42,524 nt of DNA, taken from contig JADPRS010000031.1 of the NCBI GenBank assembly GCA_015686845.1, positions 1 through 42,524 on the forward strand, given 5' to 3'. Positions 8,688 to 19,496 of this stretch are shown here, piece after piece. A program made the position numbers and the translations under genes. This DNA is from Lutibacter sp. B2 (GTDB lineage Bacteria; Bacillota; Clostridia; Peptostreptococcales; Thermotaleaceae). The notes below the pieces were generated by a model. That model did no database searches. It was not told the origin of the DNA and saw nothing but the letters and a program-made list of their open reading frames with translations. Positions within the stretch are counted from its first letter, which is position 1; every line of letters starts with the position of its first letter.

Positions 8688-9035
8688 ATGGGAATGAGTA
8701 CTGAAGTACAAAAATCCATCAAGATACAACAACAAATTCAAAAAAATAAAGAAGAACGATTAAAATATTATTTTGATAAAAATGTGGAAGATCAGTATAT
8801 TGCCTATGTAAAAGAGCGTATTATACATACGATTATTACTTCTGAAAAATTAAAACATGTGAGTGTTACGGTTATACCTTTTCCTCATATAAGTTTATAT
8901 TTTGACATGGGGACTGAAAAAATCAGCCAGACCATAAAGAAAACAAAAAATTATTTTATGGGAAATGAGATTGAGGTAGAGATTGTAGATAATTTTCCAA
9001 ATCCTAAACATGTGGAATATAAAGTGAAAATATAA
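8688..9035 (+). CDS. conserved-looking small protein of unknown function
   Basis: I do not recognise this 115-aa protein. It has a polar, helix-prone N-terminal half rich in Lys, Gln and Glu (about residues 1-50), then alternating strands (HVSVTVIPF, HISLYFDMG, NEIEVEIVDNF) that suggest a small alpha/beta fold. There is no signal peptide, membrane segment or Cys cluster. The ATG at 8688 has AGGGGG 7 nt upstream; an in-frame TTG at 8667 lies before that ribosome site. It begins 40 nt after the RND pump with no terminator between, so it may be co-transcribed with the pump, and it is followed by a strong terminator. Confidence 0.72.
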   Translation: MGMSTEVQKSIKIQQQIQKNKEERLKYYFDKNVEDQYIAYVKERIIHTIITSEKLKHVSVTVIPFPHISLYFDMGTEKISQTIKKTKNYFMGNEIEVEIVDNFPNPKHVEYKVKI

Positions 9036-9040
9036 ATGGA

Positions 9041-9079
9041 AAAAGCTTCAGATAATATAAAATCTGAAGCTTTTTTTAT
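9041..9079 (+). terminator. rho-independent terminator after the RND group
   Basis: AAAAGCTTCAGAT pairs with ATCTGAAGCTTTT (13 bp, 8-nt loop) and runs into a T tract. Confidence 0.85.
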
Positions 9080-9156
9080 AAATATTTTTTAGTGAAATAG
9101 TAAAGAAATAGAAATAGGGATTGAAATTAACTTTATAAAAAAGGAAGGGTGATTAG

Positions 9157-9645
9157 ATGATCTATTTAACGAGTGATACACATTTTAATCATGATAAGAT
9201 CATTGACTATGAAAATAGACCTTTTGATAATGTAGAAGAAATGAATAAGATATTAATTGAAAATTGGAATAAAACCATATCAAACAAAGATACCATTTAT
9301 CATTTGGGAGATTTTGCATGGGGGTGCCAAGAAGATATACAGAAAATTGGACAACAATTAAATGGGTATAAAATACTCATTATAGGGAATCATGATAGTT
9401 CTTACAGTAAAACATGGTGGCATAATGTAGGTTTTAATGATGTCATTGACGGTGGGATTATATTAGATGATTTTTATTTATTATCACATGAACCCCTGTA
9501 TGTAAATGAGAATATGCCATATATTAATATTCATGGTCATCTACATAATAATAAAATGGAAGGTTCTCAGTATTATAATGTGAGTGTTGAACTTCACGAT
9601 TACAGACCTGTTTTATTTGATGATTTAAAAAAGATAGATGGATAA
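9157..9645 (+). CDS. calcineurin-like metallophosphoesterase
   Basis: This 162-aa single-domain hydrolase has the metal-binding blocks of the metallophosphoesterase superfamily in order: SDTHFNHD (residues 6-13), HLGDFAWG (about 49-56), GNHDSS (about 74), SHEPLYV and HGHLHNN. These residues bind two metal ions and cleave phosphoester bonds. The 'DTHFNHD' start resembles small bacterial and phage-type phosphoesterases, not YfcE or MutT-linked types. The ATG follows GGAAGGGTGATTAG. It lies between two terminators, so it is probably transcribed alone. The substrate is not predictable. Confidence 0.88.
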   Translation: MIYLTSDTHFNHDKIIDYENRPFDNVEEMNKILIENWNKTISNKDTIYHLGDFAWGCQEDIQKIGQQLNGYKILIIGNHDSSYSKTWWHNVGFNDVIDGGIILDDFYLLSHEPLYVNENMPYINIHGHLHNNKMEGSQYYNVSVELHDYRPVLFDDLKKIDG

Positions 9646-9700
9646 AGGTATAATAGATATAGCATATTATAAAATGAATATTGAATTTACATATATATAA

Positions 9701-9730
9701 AACGCTAGATTTTTTAAATCTAGCGTTTTT
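9701..9730. terminator. bidirectional terminator
   Basis: AACGCTAGATTT pairs with AAATCTAGCGTT (12 bp, 3-nt loop) with T runs on the plus strand. It ends the phosphoesterase gene and can also serve the convergent Gly-Tyr-Pro repeat gene. Confidence 0.8.
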
Positions 9731-9781
9731 ATTTAATTTGCTTTCTTATATTCGTTTAGATTACCTCAAATCTCCTTAATA

Positions 9782-10027
9782 TTACCAGAACCTTTGGCCA
9801 TATCCAAAGAATGGTGCAAAAAGCCATAACCATGGTGCAAAGCCATATCCAGGACGACCATACCCTGGTCCGTATCCTGGTCTATATCCAGGGCCATACC
9901 CCGGTCCATGTCCAGGGCCATATCCTGGTCTGTATCCAGGGCCATATCCCGGTCCGTATCCAGGCCTGCGTCTTGGGTTCTGAGTGTTTTCACCATCTAT
10001 TGAATAATCATATACATTATTATACAT
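9782..10027 (-). CDS. Gly-Tyr-Pro repeat protein, possible spore-coat component
   Basis: This 81-aa protein has a short polar head (residues 1-17), then about ten GYGP/GYRP/GHGP tetrapeptides (about residues 21-60), and a Phe/Trp-rich tail (FAPWLWLFAPFFGYG). The DNA is a set of degenerate 12- and 18-nt units with higher GC than its surroundings. The ATG has AGGAGGT 6-7 nt upstream, which shows that this frame is the real gene and that the two other long frames over the same stretch are shadows. A motif fitting a sigma-K promoter lies about 47 nt upstream. Low-complexity Gly/Tyr-rich proteins are common in spore coats, so I infer a structural role in the spore, but I recognise no named family. 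Confidence 0.75.
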   Translation of the reverse strand: MYNNVYDYSIDGENTQNPRRRPGYGPGYGPGYRPGYGPGHGPGYGPGYRPGYGPGYGRPGYGFAPWLWLFAPFFGYGQRFW

Positions 10028-10073
10028 GAAGCATTACCTCCTAATACTTTTTGATTTTTTTTACATCTACTAT

Positions 10074-10100
10074 TAAAATATGATTAGGAGAAATTATTGT
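10074..10100 (-). promoter_or_regulatory. candidate sigma-K promoter for the Gly-Tyr-Pro gene
   Basis: On the minus strand, CATATTTTA (10082-10074) fits the sigma-K -10 consensus CATAnnnTA exactly, and ACA sits at the right distance upstream (AC plus 16 nt). The predicted start of transcription would leave a leader of about 40 nt before the ribosome site. AT-rich DNA makes chance matches possible. Confidence 0.42.
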
Positions 10101-10168
10101 TACTGTTATCAGTTGTTTTTCTTTTTAGCGCTAAATCTAGGTAAAACAAAATCTAGTGTTTTTGTACA

Positions 10169-10181
10169 AAACGAATGTTCG
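10169..10181. promoter_or_regulatory. candidate LexA/DinR operator upstream of pcrA
   Basis: On the minus strand the 13-mer reads CGAACATTCGTTT, which fits the Firmicutes LexA pattern CGAAC-N4-GTTY. It lies about 30 nt before an extended -10-like TGATATACT (10209-10217) and 128 nt before the pcrA start. SOS control of this helicase-ligase operon is plausible but rests on one short site. Confidence 0.38.
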
Positions 10182-10308
10182 TATACCCTACTGGAAAAAT
10201 GGAAAATATGATATACTATTTTTTATCGAAGTTCTTTTGAGGAGAATGAATAAGTTACATATAGATGGAAAAAAAATAAGAAAATGTACATAAGAAAGGA
10301 GATTATTT

Positions 10309-11050
10309 ATGGATCTATCCATGTTAAATCCTCCACAGAGGGAGGCCGTTTTAAAAACAGAAGGACCGTTACTTATATTAGCGGGAGCGGGATCGGGAAA
10401 AACAAGAGTGCTTACACATAGAATTGCTCATTTAATAGATGAATTAGGCGTATATCCTGGAAATATACTAGCAATTACATTTACGAATAAAGCTGCAAAA
10501 GAGATGAAAGAAAGAGTAACAAATTTATTAGGAAGACCTACAGATATATGGGTTAGTACATTTCACTCTTCCTGCGTAAGAATTTTAAGAAGAGAAATAC
10601 AGAAAATAGGATATAGTAGAGATTTTGTAATTTATGATGCTATGGATCAAAAAGTAGTTTTTAAAGAATGCTATAAGGAACTAAATATTAATGATAAATT
10701 ATATCCATTAGCAATGGTTCAACATAGAATAAGTGAAGCAAAAGACAAGATGGAAACACCAGCAATGTTTATTAAGAATGCGGATGGGGATTTCCAAGCA
10801 GAGACAATCGGAAAGATTTATAAAAAATATCAAGCAAAACTTAGAAAGAATAATGCACTTGATTTTGATGATTTGATATTTAAAACCGTAGAATTATTTG
10901 AACAAGATCCTGTTACACTTGCTTATTATCAAAACAAATTCCACTATATTATGGTGGATGAGTACCAAGATACCAATCAGGTTCAATATAAGCTAATATC
11001 TATGCTTGCTGAAATGCATGAAAACCTATGTGTTGTAGGGGATGATGATC
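10309..11050 (+). CDS. pcrA: UvrD/PcrA DNA helicase, exon 1 (split by group II intron)
   Basis: This is the first 247 codons plus one base of the ATP-dependent 3'-5' DNA helicase PcrA, which works in repair and removes obstacles to replication. The ATG follows AAGAAAGGAGA. Visible superfamily 1A motifs are the Q motif (LNPPQREAV), Walker A (AGAGSGKT, Lys31), motif Ia (TFTNKAAKEM), Walker B (VDEYQDT, Asp217-Glu218) and the first part of motif III (VVGDDD). The coding sequence then stops at the C of a Gln codon, where a group II intron begins. Read without splicing, it would end after ten intron-derived residues at 11082. Joined to 11777-13221 it gives an unbroken 728-aa protein of normal PcrA length, so this is an exon and not a pseudogene. 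Confidence 0.93.
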
Positions 11051-11776
11051 GTGCGAGATGTTCTCGTATAACTGTTGCTTAAACAGGAAAACGAGGTATT
11101 CTAACAGAATATAACTAAATTGACGAAAAAGGGAATGAGGACTCCATGCTGTCTGAAACCTTTTCCTTGATACTCCTGCATGCAAATGTAAGGACATAAA
11201 CATTTGTATGAAGCCAGGTAAAGTCGGCCGAAGTCGCCTAAGTCCATATGGATAGGGTAGTATGATAGGTCGGAGGTCTAGAAAACTCATATGGTGAGAA
11301 TGTATCAAATTGTAGATACTGACGAACTTGCGAATGAAAGAGTCTATACATTGATTTATATGAAAGTATAAAAGGCACAGGAATGTGTCGTGGCATACCG
11401 AAAAGTAAGAATGATCGTTATGAAATTCGGAATACCAAGCAATGGAGGTATAATGTCACAGGCTCATAGCAAAGCACCTAAGTGAGTATGTAAAGATAGT
11501 CAATTTGGAACGTCTAAAGCGTACAATAGGAATGAAAATCTGATGTCTCAGAGATGTCCTATAATATGGGGGAAGCCAATGTGGAAGAAACTATATGTAT
11601 GTACGTGAGAGTAGGGGCACAGTACCTTTGAAACCATGATAACAAGTGGTGGAGGGATAGCCCTAAGTCGAATATATTTAGATATTCGATGGAACGCCGT
11701 ATGCGAGGAAACTTGCACGTACGGTGCGGAGCGGGGGAAAAGATAGAGATAAGATCAAAATTTTACCTATCGCTAT
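11051..11776 (+). mobile_element. ORF-less group II intron inserted in pcrA
   Basis: This 726-nt ribozyme begins with GTGCG, ends with AT, and its removal restores the pcrA frame exactly (exon 1 ends in C of CAA; exon 2 starts AA TCA ATT TAC). A domain V hairpin at about 11695-11728 has stems CGCCGTATGCGAG and its partner, a GAAA tetraloop and a CGC triad position; domain VI follows to 11776. The 8 nt at 11413-11420 (GATCGTTA), in the loop of a CCGAA/TTCGG hairpin, can pair with the last 8 nt of exon 1 (TGATGATC) with two G-U pairs, as EBS1-IBS1 should. Domain IV is only a 22-nt hairpin (11668-11689), so no maturase is encoded. Splicing would need a protein from elsewhere or none. I did not assign the IIA/IIB/IIC class. 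Confidence 0.92.
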
Positions 11777-15271
<3,495 letters not shown>

Positions 15272-15486
15272 TATATAGACATATAATATTGAAATTGTAA
15301 ACAAATTTTCTGAAATGAACTTGATTTTTTGTCTTGTAAAATAGAGTTAAAAAATAATGGAAAAAATTTCTATTCATAGATTAACTTATAATTTATAATA
15401 GAAAGTGTACATTTATAGTTTGAAAAATTTCAAGTTTGTTTTTGTTGGATTTTAAAAATCAAAGAAACAAAAGGAGGATTTTTATT

Positions 15487-16551
15487 ATGCAAACACCTTA
15501 TATTACAATTGACTTAAAGAAAATCGAACACAATGTTCGGACTATTATGACATTGTGTAAGAAACATGACGTTTCAGTAGCAGGCGTTACAAAAGGTACA
15601 TTAGGTATGCCGGAAGTTGCAGAGGCAATGATTCGAGGCGGAATCACATGGATTGGAGAGTCTCGACTAATGAATATAGAAAGATTAAGGGAAAATAACA
15701 TTAATATACCGTTTTTGTTAATAAGATCTCCACATAAATCGGAAGTTGAGAGAGTAGTGTCTCTTGCTGATATAAGCTTGAATACAGAATATGAGATTAT
15801 ATCAGCACTTTCTGAAGAGAGTCTAAAAAAAGGCATTGTACATAAAATTATAATTATGGTAGATCTTGGGGATTTAAGAGAGGGCGTTTGGCCTGATGAA
15901 GTAATGCCTATGGTTGAAAAAGTCATAAATTTAAAAGGTGTTAAGGTTATTGGACTTGGTACGAACTTAACAGATTTAAATGGCACAATTCCAACTTATG
16001 AAAACAATCAGCAACTGGTAAATCTTGCAGAAGCCATTGAAGAAAAATTCAATATAAAACTGGAATATTTATCTGCTGGTAACTCTAGCTCACTAAAATT
16101 ATTAGGGTCAGGAAAAATGCCAGAGAGAATTAATCACTTTAGAATTGGTGAATGCATTCTTTTGGGAAGAGAGACTATAAACAGAGAGATATGGCCTGAA
16201 ACGCATCAAGATGCATTTGTTCTATCGGCAGAAATAATTGAAAAGAAATTAAAACCATCCGTACCTATTGGAGAAATCGGGCAGGATGCTTTTGGAAACA
16301 TTCCCGTTCTTGAGGATAAGGGAATGATGGTAAGAAGCATCTTAAATATAGGTCGTCAGGATACGAAGGTAGAAGGTCTATGCCCTCGTAATGAAAATAT
16401 TGAAATAGTAGGTGCTACAAGTGATCATTTATTAATGGACATAACGAAAGACGCAAGGTTAAATGTAGGTGATATTGTTTCATTTGATTTGAATTACGGG
16501 GCGCTACTATCGTCAATGACATCTCCATTTGTAAAGAAAATTATTTTATAA
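15487..16551 (+). CDS. alanine/ornithine racemase-family PLP enzyme
   Basis: This 354-aa protein is a fold-type III, PLP-dependent amino acid racemase of the alanine racemase N-terminal family. Residues 4-12 (PYITIDLKK) start the TIM barrel; Lys36 in VAGVTKG is the expected PLP lysine; GNSSSLKLL and FRIGECILLGR are phosphate-binding and barrel-end motifs. Proteins of this layout include ornithine racemases of amino-acid-fermenting clostridia, so ornithine or alanine is a likely substrate, but sequence reading cannot decide. The ATG at 15487 has AGGAGG 8 nt upstream; a longer frame starting at 15436 lacks a site. It is a single gene lying between two copies of the ligA tail, which suggests it was inserted there. 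Confidence 0.85.
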   Translation: MQTPYITIDLKKIEHNVRTIMTLCKKHDVSVAGVTKGTLGMPEVAEAMIRGGITWIGESRLMNIERLRENNINIPFLLIRSPHKSEVERVVSLADISLNTEYEIISALSEESLKKGIVHKIIIMVDLGDLREGVWPDEVMPMVEKVINLKGVKVIGLGTNLTDLNGTIPTYENNQQLVNLAEAIEEKFNIKLEYLSAGNSSSLKLLGSGKMPERINHFRIGECILLGRETINREIWPETHQDAFVLSAEIIEKKLKPSVPIGEIGQDAFGNIPVLEDKGMMVRSILNIGRQDTKVEGLCPRNENIEIVGATSDHLLMDITKDARLNVGDIVSFDLNYGALLSSMTSPFVKKIIL

Positions 16552-16595
16552 TAGGGAGTTTTCTTATAGTTATTAAGCTAAGGTGATTTAAATTA

Positions 16596-16670
16596 GAAAT
16601 ATTTGAAGAGATGGTTAAGTAGTTGATAAAAATAGCCTATGAGAATCTAAATTCTCATAGGCTATTTTAC
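16596..16670 (+). repeat. ligA 3' end plus terminator, copy B (displaced remnant)
   Basis: It encodes the out-of-context tail ...IFEEMVK-stop followed by the same 40-nt hairpin as behind ligA. No start codon or upstream ligA sequence is attached; similarity fades upstream of about 16596. It shows that the racemase segment was placed into, or recombined through, the ligA end. Confidence 0.8.
16629..16668. terminator. bidirectional terminator, copy B
   Basis: AAAATAGCCTATGAGAAT and its exact complement form an 18-bp stem with a 4-nt loop. It ends the racemase transcript and, one base past the stop codon, the minus-strand sigma operon. Confidence 0.82.
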
Positions 16671-17602
16671 TAGATCGCATTTACAATTAATTGTCTGCTA
16701 TTGAGTATATGAATTTTATGTTTTCCATTTCCTTTAATGATTTCTCCTTTGATGGTACGAGAAGGGGTTTGAGTTTCTTCATTTGTTTCTTGCTTCTGAG
16801 GAATATTCCACTGTACATTTCCTCCAAAATCTTCTTCGTTTTTAACAAAACCATCTATTGCAACATTTACATTTTCTCCCAGCCTAACCAATGTGTCAAA
16901 TCGACCGTCTATTACCCAATCATTATTTAAATCATCAATCAGTAATTCTAAACGATTGCCATCATTGATTTCTACTTTTCTATCCAATGGAAGTATAATA
17001 GTGTAATTTTCCATACAATCATTATATATTAAATTACTCCTTGAAGAAGCCATATTGAATGATAAATAAAGGGTATTGCCTGATTTTTTCGTAACAATGT
17101 TTTTTGTTTTCACTAATTTCTCGGCTATTTCTTTTGAATCTGCTGTAATACGTGTAGTACCTGATGCAGTAATTTTGTTTCCTTCATTTGTACGAACAAT
17201 TAATTTGCAAAAGTCAGGTGCATCTACAACTATTTTTTTAATACTAGGATCTAATTCAAATTCTTCATAAGGTGTTTTTAAAGTATAATCCTGAGATGAA
17301 ATCATCATATTTACCTTTGAAACAACATCGAATTGTATAAGACTGTAGATGGTTAAATTGAATACAACAATGATACATATAATGAAAATACTAAATAAAT
17401 CGTATTTGATCTTTGAGTTTTCATCCTTAGCTTTATAGGAATACCATAAGATTTCCCCACCTAATAGAAAGAGGATTATAGGCCACCCTTTTAATGCTAT
17501 ATCTATAACTTGTGCTTTATTAAATTGAGCAATAAACATCATAAAGCCTGAAGCAATTAATAAAGCAGCCATGGACAATGTACCTACTCGCCTTTTTTTC
17601 AT
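16670..17602 (-). CDS. membrane protein with C-terminal beta domain in the sigma-factor operon
   Basis: This is a 310-aa protein of unknown function. Its N-terminus has about three membrane segments: residues 10-27, a second around 36-53, and a third around 70-90. The outer part (about 100-310) is strand-rich with repeated short beta units (VVDAPDFCKLIVR, NTLYLSFNMA, YTIILPLDRKVEI), like DUF4097 or LiaF-type adhesin-like domains found with cell-envelope stress systems. The start codon overlaps the stop of the upstream gene as ATGA. It is the last gene of the ECF sigma operon, so it may sense or counter envelope damage; this is inferred from context. The similarity is of architecture and not a firm family call. 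Confidence 0.72.
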   Translation of the reverse strand: MKKRRVGTLSMAALLIASGFMMFIAQFNKAQVIDIALKGWPIILFLLGGEILWYSYKAKDENSKIKYDLFSIFIICIIVVFNLTIYSLIQFDVVSKVNMMISSQDYTLKTPYEEFELDPSIKKIVVDAPDFCKLIVRTNEGNKITASGTTRITADSKEIAEKLVKTKNIVTKKSGNTLYLSFNMASSRSNLIYNDCMENYTIILPLDRKVEINDGNRLELLIDDLNNDWVIDGRFDTLVRLGENVNVAIDGFVKNEEDFGGNVQWNIPQKQETNEETQTPSRTIKGEIIKGNGKHKIHILNSRQLIVNAI

Positions 17603-18336
17603 ATTTGGTCCTCCTTTTCTTCCACTTTATTGTTTTTAAGAAGCTTAATGCCACCAGCAATAAATATGATGGCTACCATAGAAGTTTGAATATATCTTTG
17701 AATTTCCCAAGGAATCAAAGGATAAATAATTCTTTCTAAAACAATGAACGCTCCTAATACAATCAATCCCCATCCAATCCATCGGTGATTCATTTTTAAT
17801 AAAGGAAGTGTGAAATCTTCATCCGTAGGATTTTCTTCATCAACCAGATGAAAAGCATCAAAGAAGCTGTAGAACCAAATAACGGGCAATATGAATAAAA
17901 ATAGACTTATACTTAACCATCCCATAAAGAAAACGGCGAAGAAAAAGATACTCATAAAGGTTAATCCTTTTTTTGAAAGGCCTATATACATATGTCCAGC
18001 ACCAGGAATAATAGAAAGAATCATCGTAATGGTTTTACGATTGGATTTTTCCATGATGTTTTGATCGTGTATTGGTAGTTCAGAATCATTTTTAATTATT
18101 TTTTCTTTTAAGGAGAAAGCATCAATGAGTGCAATCAACCAAATAAGAGGCAATGCAAACAATAAAATGATAGCAGGATCATCATCTGATACTATAAAGC
18201 ATAGCCCTCCAGTACCAATAATGGCTCCAAAAAATGCCATCATAAATATGATTGCCCTATTCTTAAGGCCTAAGTAAAGATGACTCAACCCTGGAATAAC
18301 TGATAACATAATCATTACTAATCTACTTTTTTTCAT
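17599..18336 (-). CDS. membrane protein with two TM2-like repeats
   Basis: This 245-aa protein has an internal duplication. Residues about 8-68 and 104-162 each start with S-(V/I)-IPG-x-(S/G)-H-(L/M)-Y-(L/I)-GL, the signature of TM2-type two-helix membrane domains, and each ends near (I/S)xx(D)AF. A further membrane segment pair lies at about 180-230. The ATG has AAGGAGG upstream and overlaps the anti-sigma stop (ATGA); its own stop overlaps the next ATG. It is the third gene of the sigma operon. TM2 proteins in such operons are common in Firmicutes; the biochemical role is unknown. Confidence 0.75.
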   Translation of the reverse strand: MKKSRLVMIMLSVIPGLSHLYLGLKNRAIIFMMAFFGAIIGTGGLCFIVSDDDPAIILLFALPLIWLIALIDAFSLKEKIIKNDSELPIHDQNIMEKSNRKTITMILSIIPGAGHMYIGLSKKGLTFMSIFFFAVFFMGWLSISLFLFILPVIWFYSFFDAFHLVDEENPTDEDFTLPLLKMNHRWIGWGLIVLGAFIVLERIIYPLIPWEIQRYIQTSMVAIIFIAGGIKLLKNNKVEEKEDQI

Positions 18337-18788
18337 TTTAATTCCTCCTTATCACATACTTCAAAATTATCGATGAAACTAGATGTTTTATTTACCACTC
18401 TTTCAGAAAAGTTCATGATGAAATTTTCTGGTTTTAGATTTTCCTGTATTACAGCAGTTTGAGAAGCATAAGGGACTGTATCTACAAGCTTTTCAAAAAA
18501 TCCACTGCTCATTAAAATAAGGGTTACTAAAGCAGCAGCAACATAATAAGTAAATAGATTTTTGCTTCTTACTTTAGAATTTGTATTTATTTTCTTCATT
18601 ATAGTATCTGTAAATTTTGGTGAGATGAATTCTGATGCTATTTGTATTTCAGCGTCATCAACTAGAGAAAGAAAGATTTCTAAACACGGATCACATTCTA
18701 ATAAATGATCTTCCATTTCTTTAGATTCTTGACTTGAAAGAACACATTGTTTATAAAGAAGCCATTTTTCTTTACTATAGTGATTCAT
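18333..18788 (-). CDS. zinc-type anti-sigma factor
   Basis: This 151-aa single-pass membrane protein should hold the ECF sigma factor inactive until a signal arrives. The N-terminal part has the HxxxCxxC zinc motif of ZAS-domain anti-sigma factors (His28, Cys32, Cys35 in DHLLECDPC). One membrane segment lies at about residues 79-97, followed by a short outer region of about 50 aa that may sense the signal. The start overlaps the stop of the sigma gene as ATGA, so the two are translationally coupled, which keeps the partners at matched levels. Confidence 0.85.
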   Translation of the reverse strand: MNHYSKEKWLLYKQCVLSSQESKEMEDHLLECDPCLEIFLSLVDDAEIQIASEFISPKFTDTIMKKINTNSKVRSKNLFTYYVAAALVTLILMSSGFFEKLVDTVPYASQTAVIQENLKPENFIMNFSERVVNKTSSFIDNFEVCDKEELK

Positions 18789-19336
18789 CTACTTTCCCTC
18801 CATTTCTCTTTAAATAAACTTCGAGCTCTATAGAGTCGAGATTCTATGGTTTTTAAAGGGGTGTTACCCTCTAATGCGATTTGCTGATAGCTTTTTCCTT
18901 CAAAATAAAATTTGATGATCACATGGCTGTATATTTCAGGTAGACTTTCACAAATCGCATAAATTTCCTCGCTGTTTTCCTTTTGAAGCAATATTTCTTC
19001 TGGTGTGCTACATTTATGATCCTTTTCACTTCTAAAGTTTTCAATATCTACTACGGTCTCCTCACAAAAGCGTTTTGCATTAGATCTTTTAAAGTCGATG
19101 GCTTTGGTGGTGGCAATTTTACCAATCCATGATTTTAGGTTTTCAAAACGATATTTTGGTAGGGATCGATAGACTTGTATAAACACTTCTTGCGCTATGT
19201 TTTCTACTTCGTTATGGTCTTTTATAAAAGTTAGAATGATAGCAAATACATAGGCCTTATATTTTTCAATAATTTTTTTAAATGAATTTTCAGCACCAGA
19301 CAAAAACTGTTTAATCAATTCATCATCACTAACCAT
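18785..19336 (-). CDS. ECF-type RNA polymerase sigma factor
   Basis: This 183-aa protein has the two sigma domains of extracytoplasmic-function factors. Region 2 covers about residues 12-85 with ENIAQEVFIQVYRSLPKY, the segment that binds the polymerase and the -10 element, and SWIGKIATTKAIDFKR. Region 4 covers about residues 125-180 with SLPEIYSHVIIKFYFEGKSYQQIALE and a helix-turn-helix ending TIESRLYRARSLFKE. The ATG follows AAAGGAGGGGCGAT. It leads a four-gene operon with three ATGA overlaps. ECF factors usually drive their own operon, but I could not see a convincing ECF promoter in the 160-nt gap to gatC. Confidence 0.92.
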   Translation of the reverse strand: MVSDDELIKQFLSGAENSFKKIIEKYKAYVFAIILTFIKDHNEVENIAQEVFIQVYRSLPKYRFENLKSWIGKIATTKAIDFKRSNAKRFCEETVVDIENFRSEKDHKCSTPEEILLQKENSEEIYAICESLPEIYSHVIIKFYFEGKSYQQIALEGNTPLKTIESRLYRARSLFKEKWRESR

Positions 19337-19427
19337 ATCGCCCCTCCTTTCGTACTCATTAATAAAGACGTAAAGAATAAAAAAAACACTGCAAAAAAAA
19401 CGAAATTTTTTTAAAAATAGAGATGAA

Positions 19428-19456
19428 TTACCAAAATCTATAAAAAAGGATATAAT
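19428..19456 (+). promoter_or_regulatory. probable sigma-A promoter of gatCAB
   Basis: TTACCA and TATAAT are 17 nt apart and end 40 nt before gatC. Confidence 0.5.
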
Positions 19457-19496
19457 AATATTATATTATAACAAGGATAGAAGGAGGGAATAGTGA

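Noticed and set aside
9840-9970. CRISPR-like array
   Set aside because: The repeats are contiguous 12-18 nt coding units without unique spacers.
9766-10029. Two other long open frames (one per strand) over the Gly-Tyr-Pro gene
   Set aside because: Repeated codons keep all frames open. Only the frame starting at 10027 has a strong AGGAGGT ribosome site and a sensible start; the others read as Met/Asp or His/Ile repeats by frame shift.
11000-11308. Minus-strand open frame of 102 codons over the pcrA/intron junction
   Set aside because: It lies across coding DNA and structured intron RNA, has no ribosome site and no recognisable protein features.
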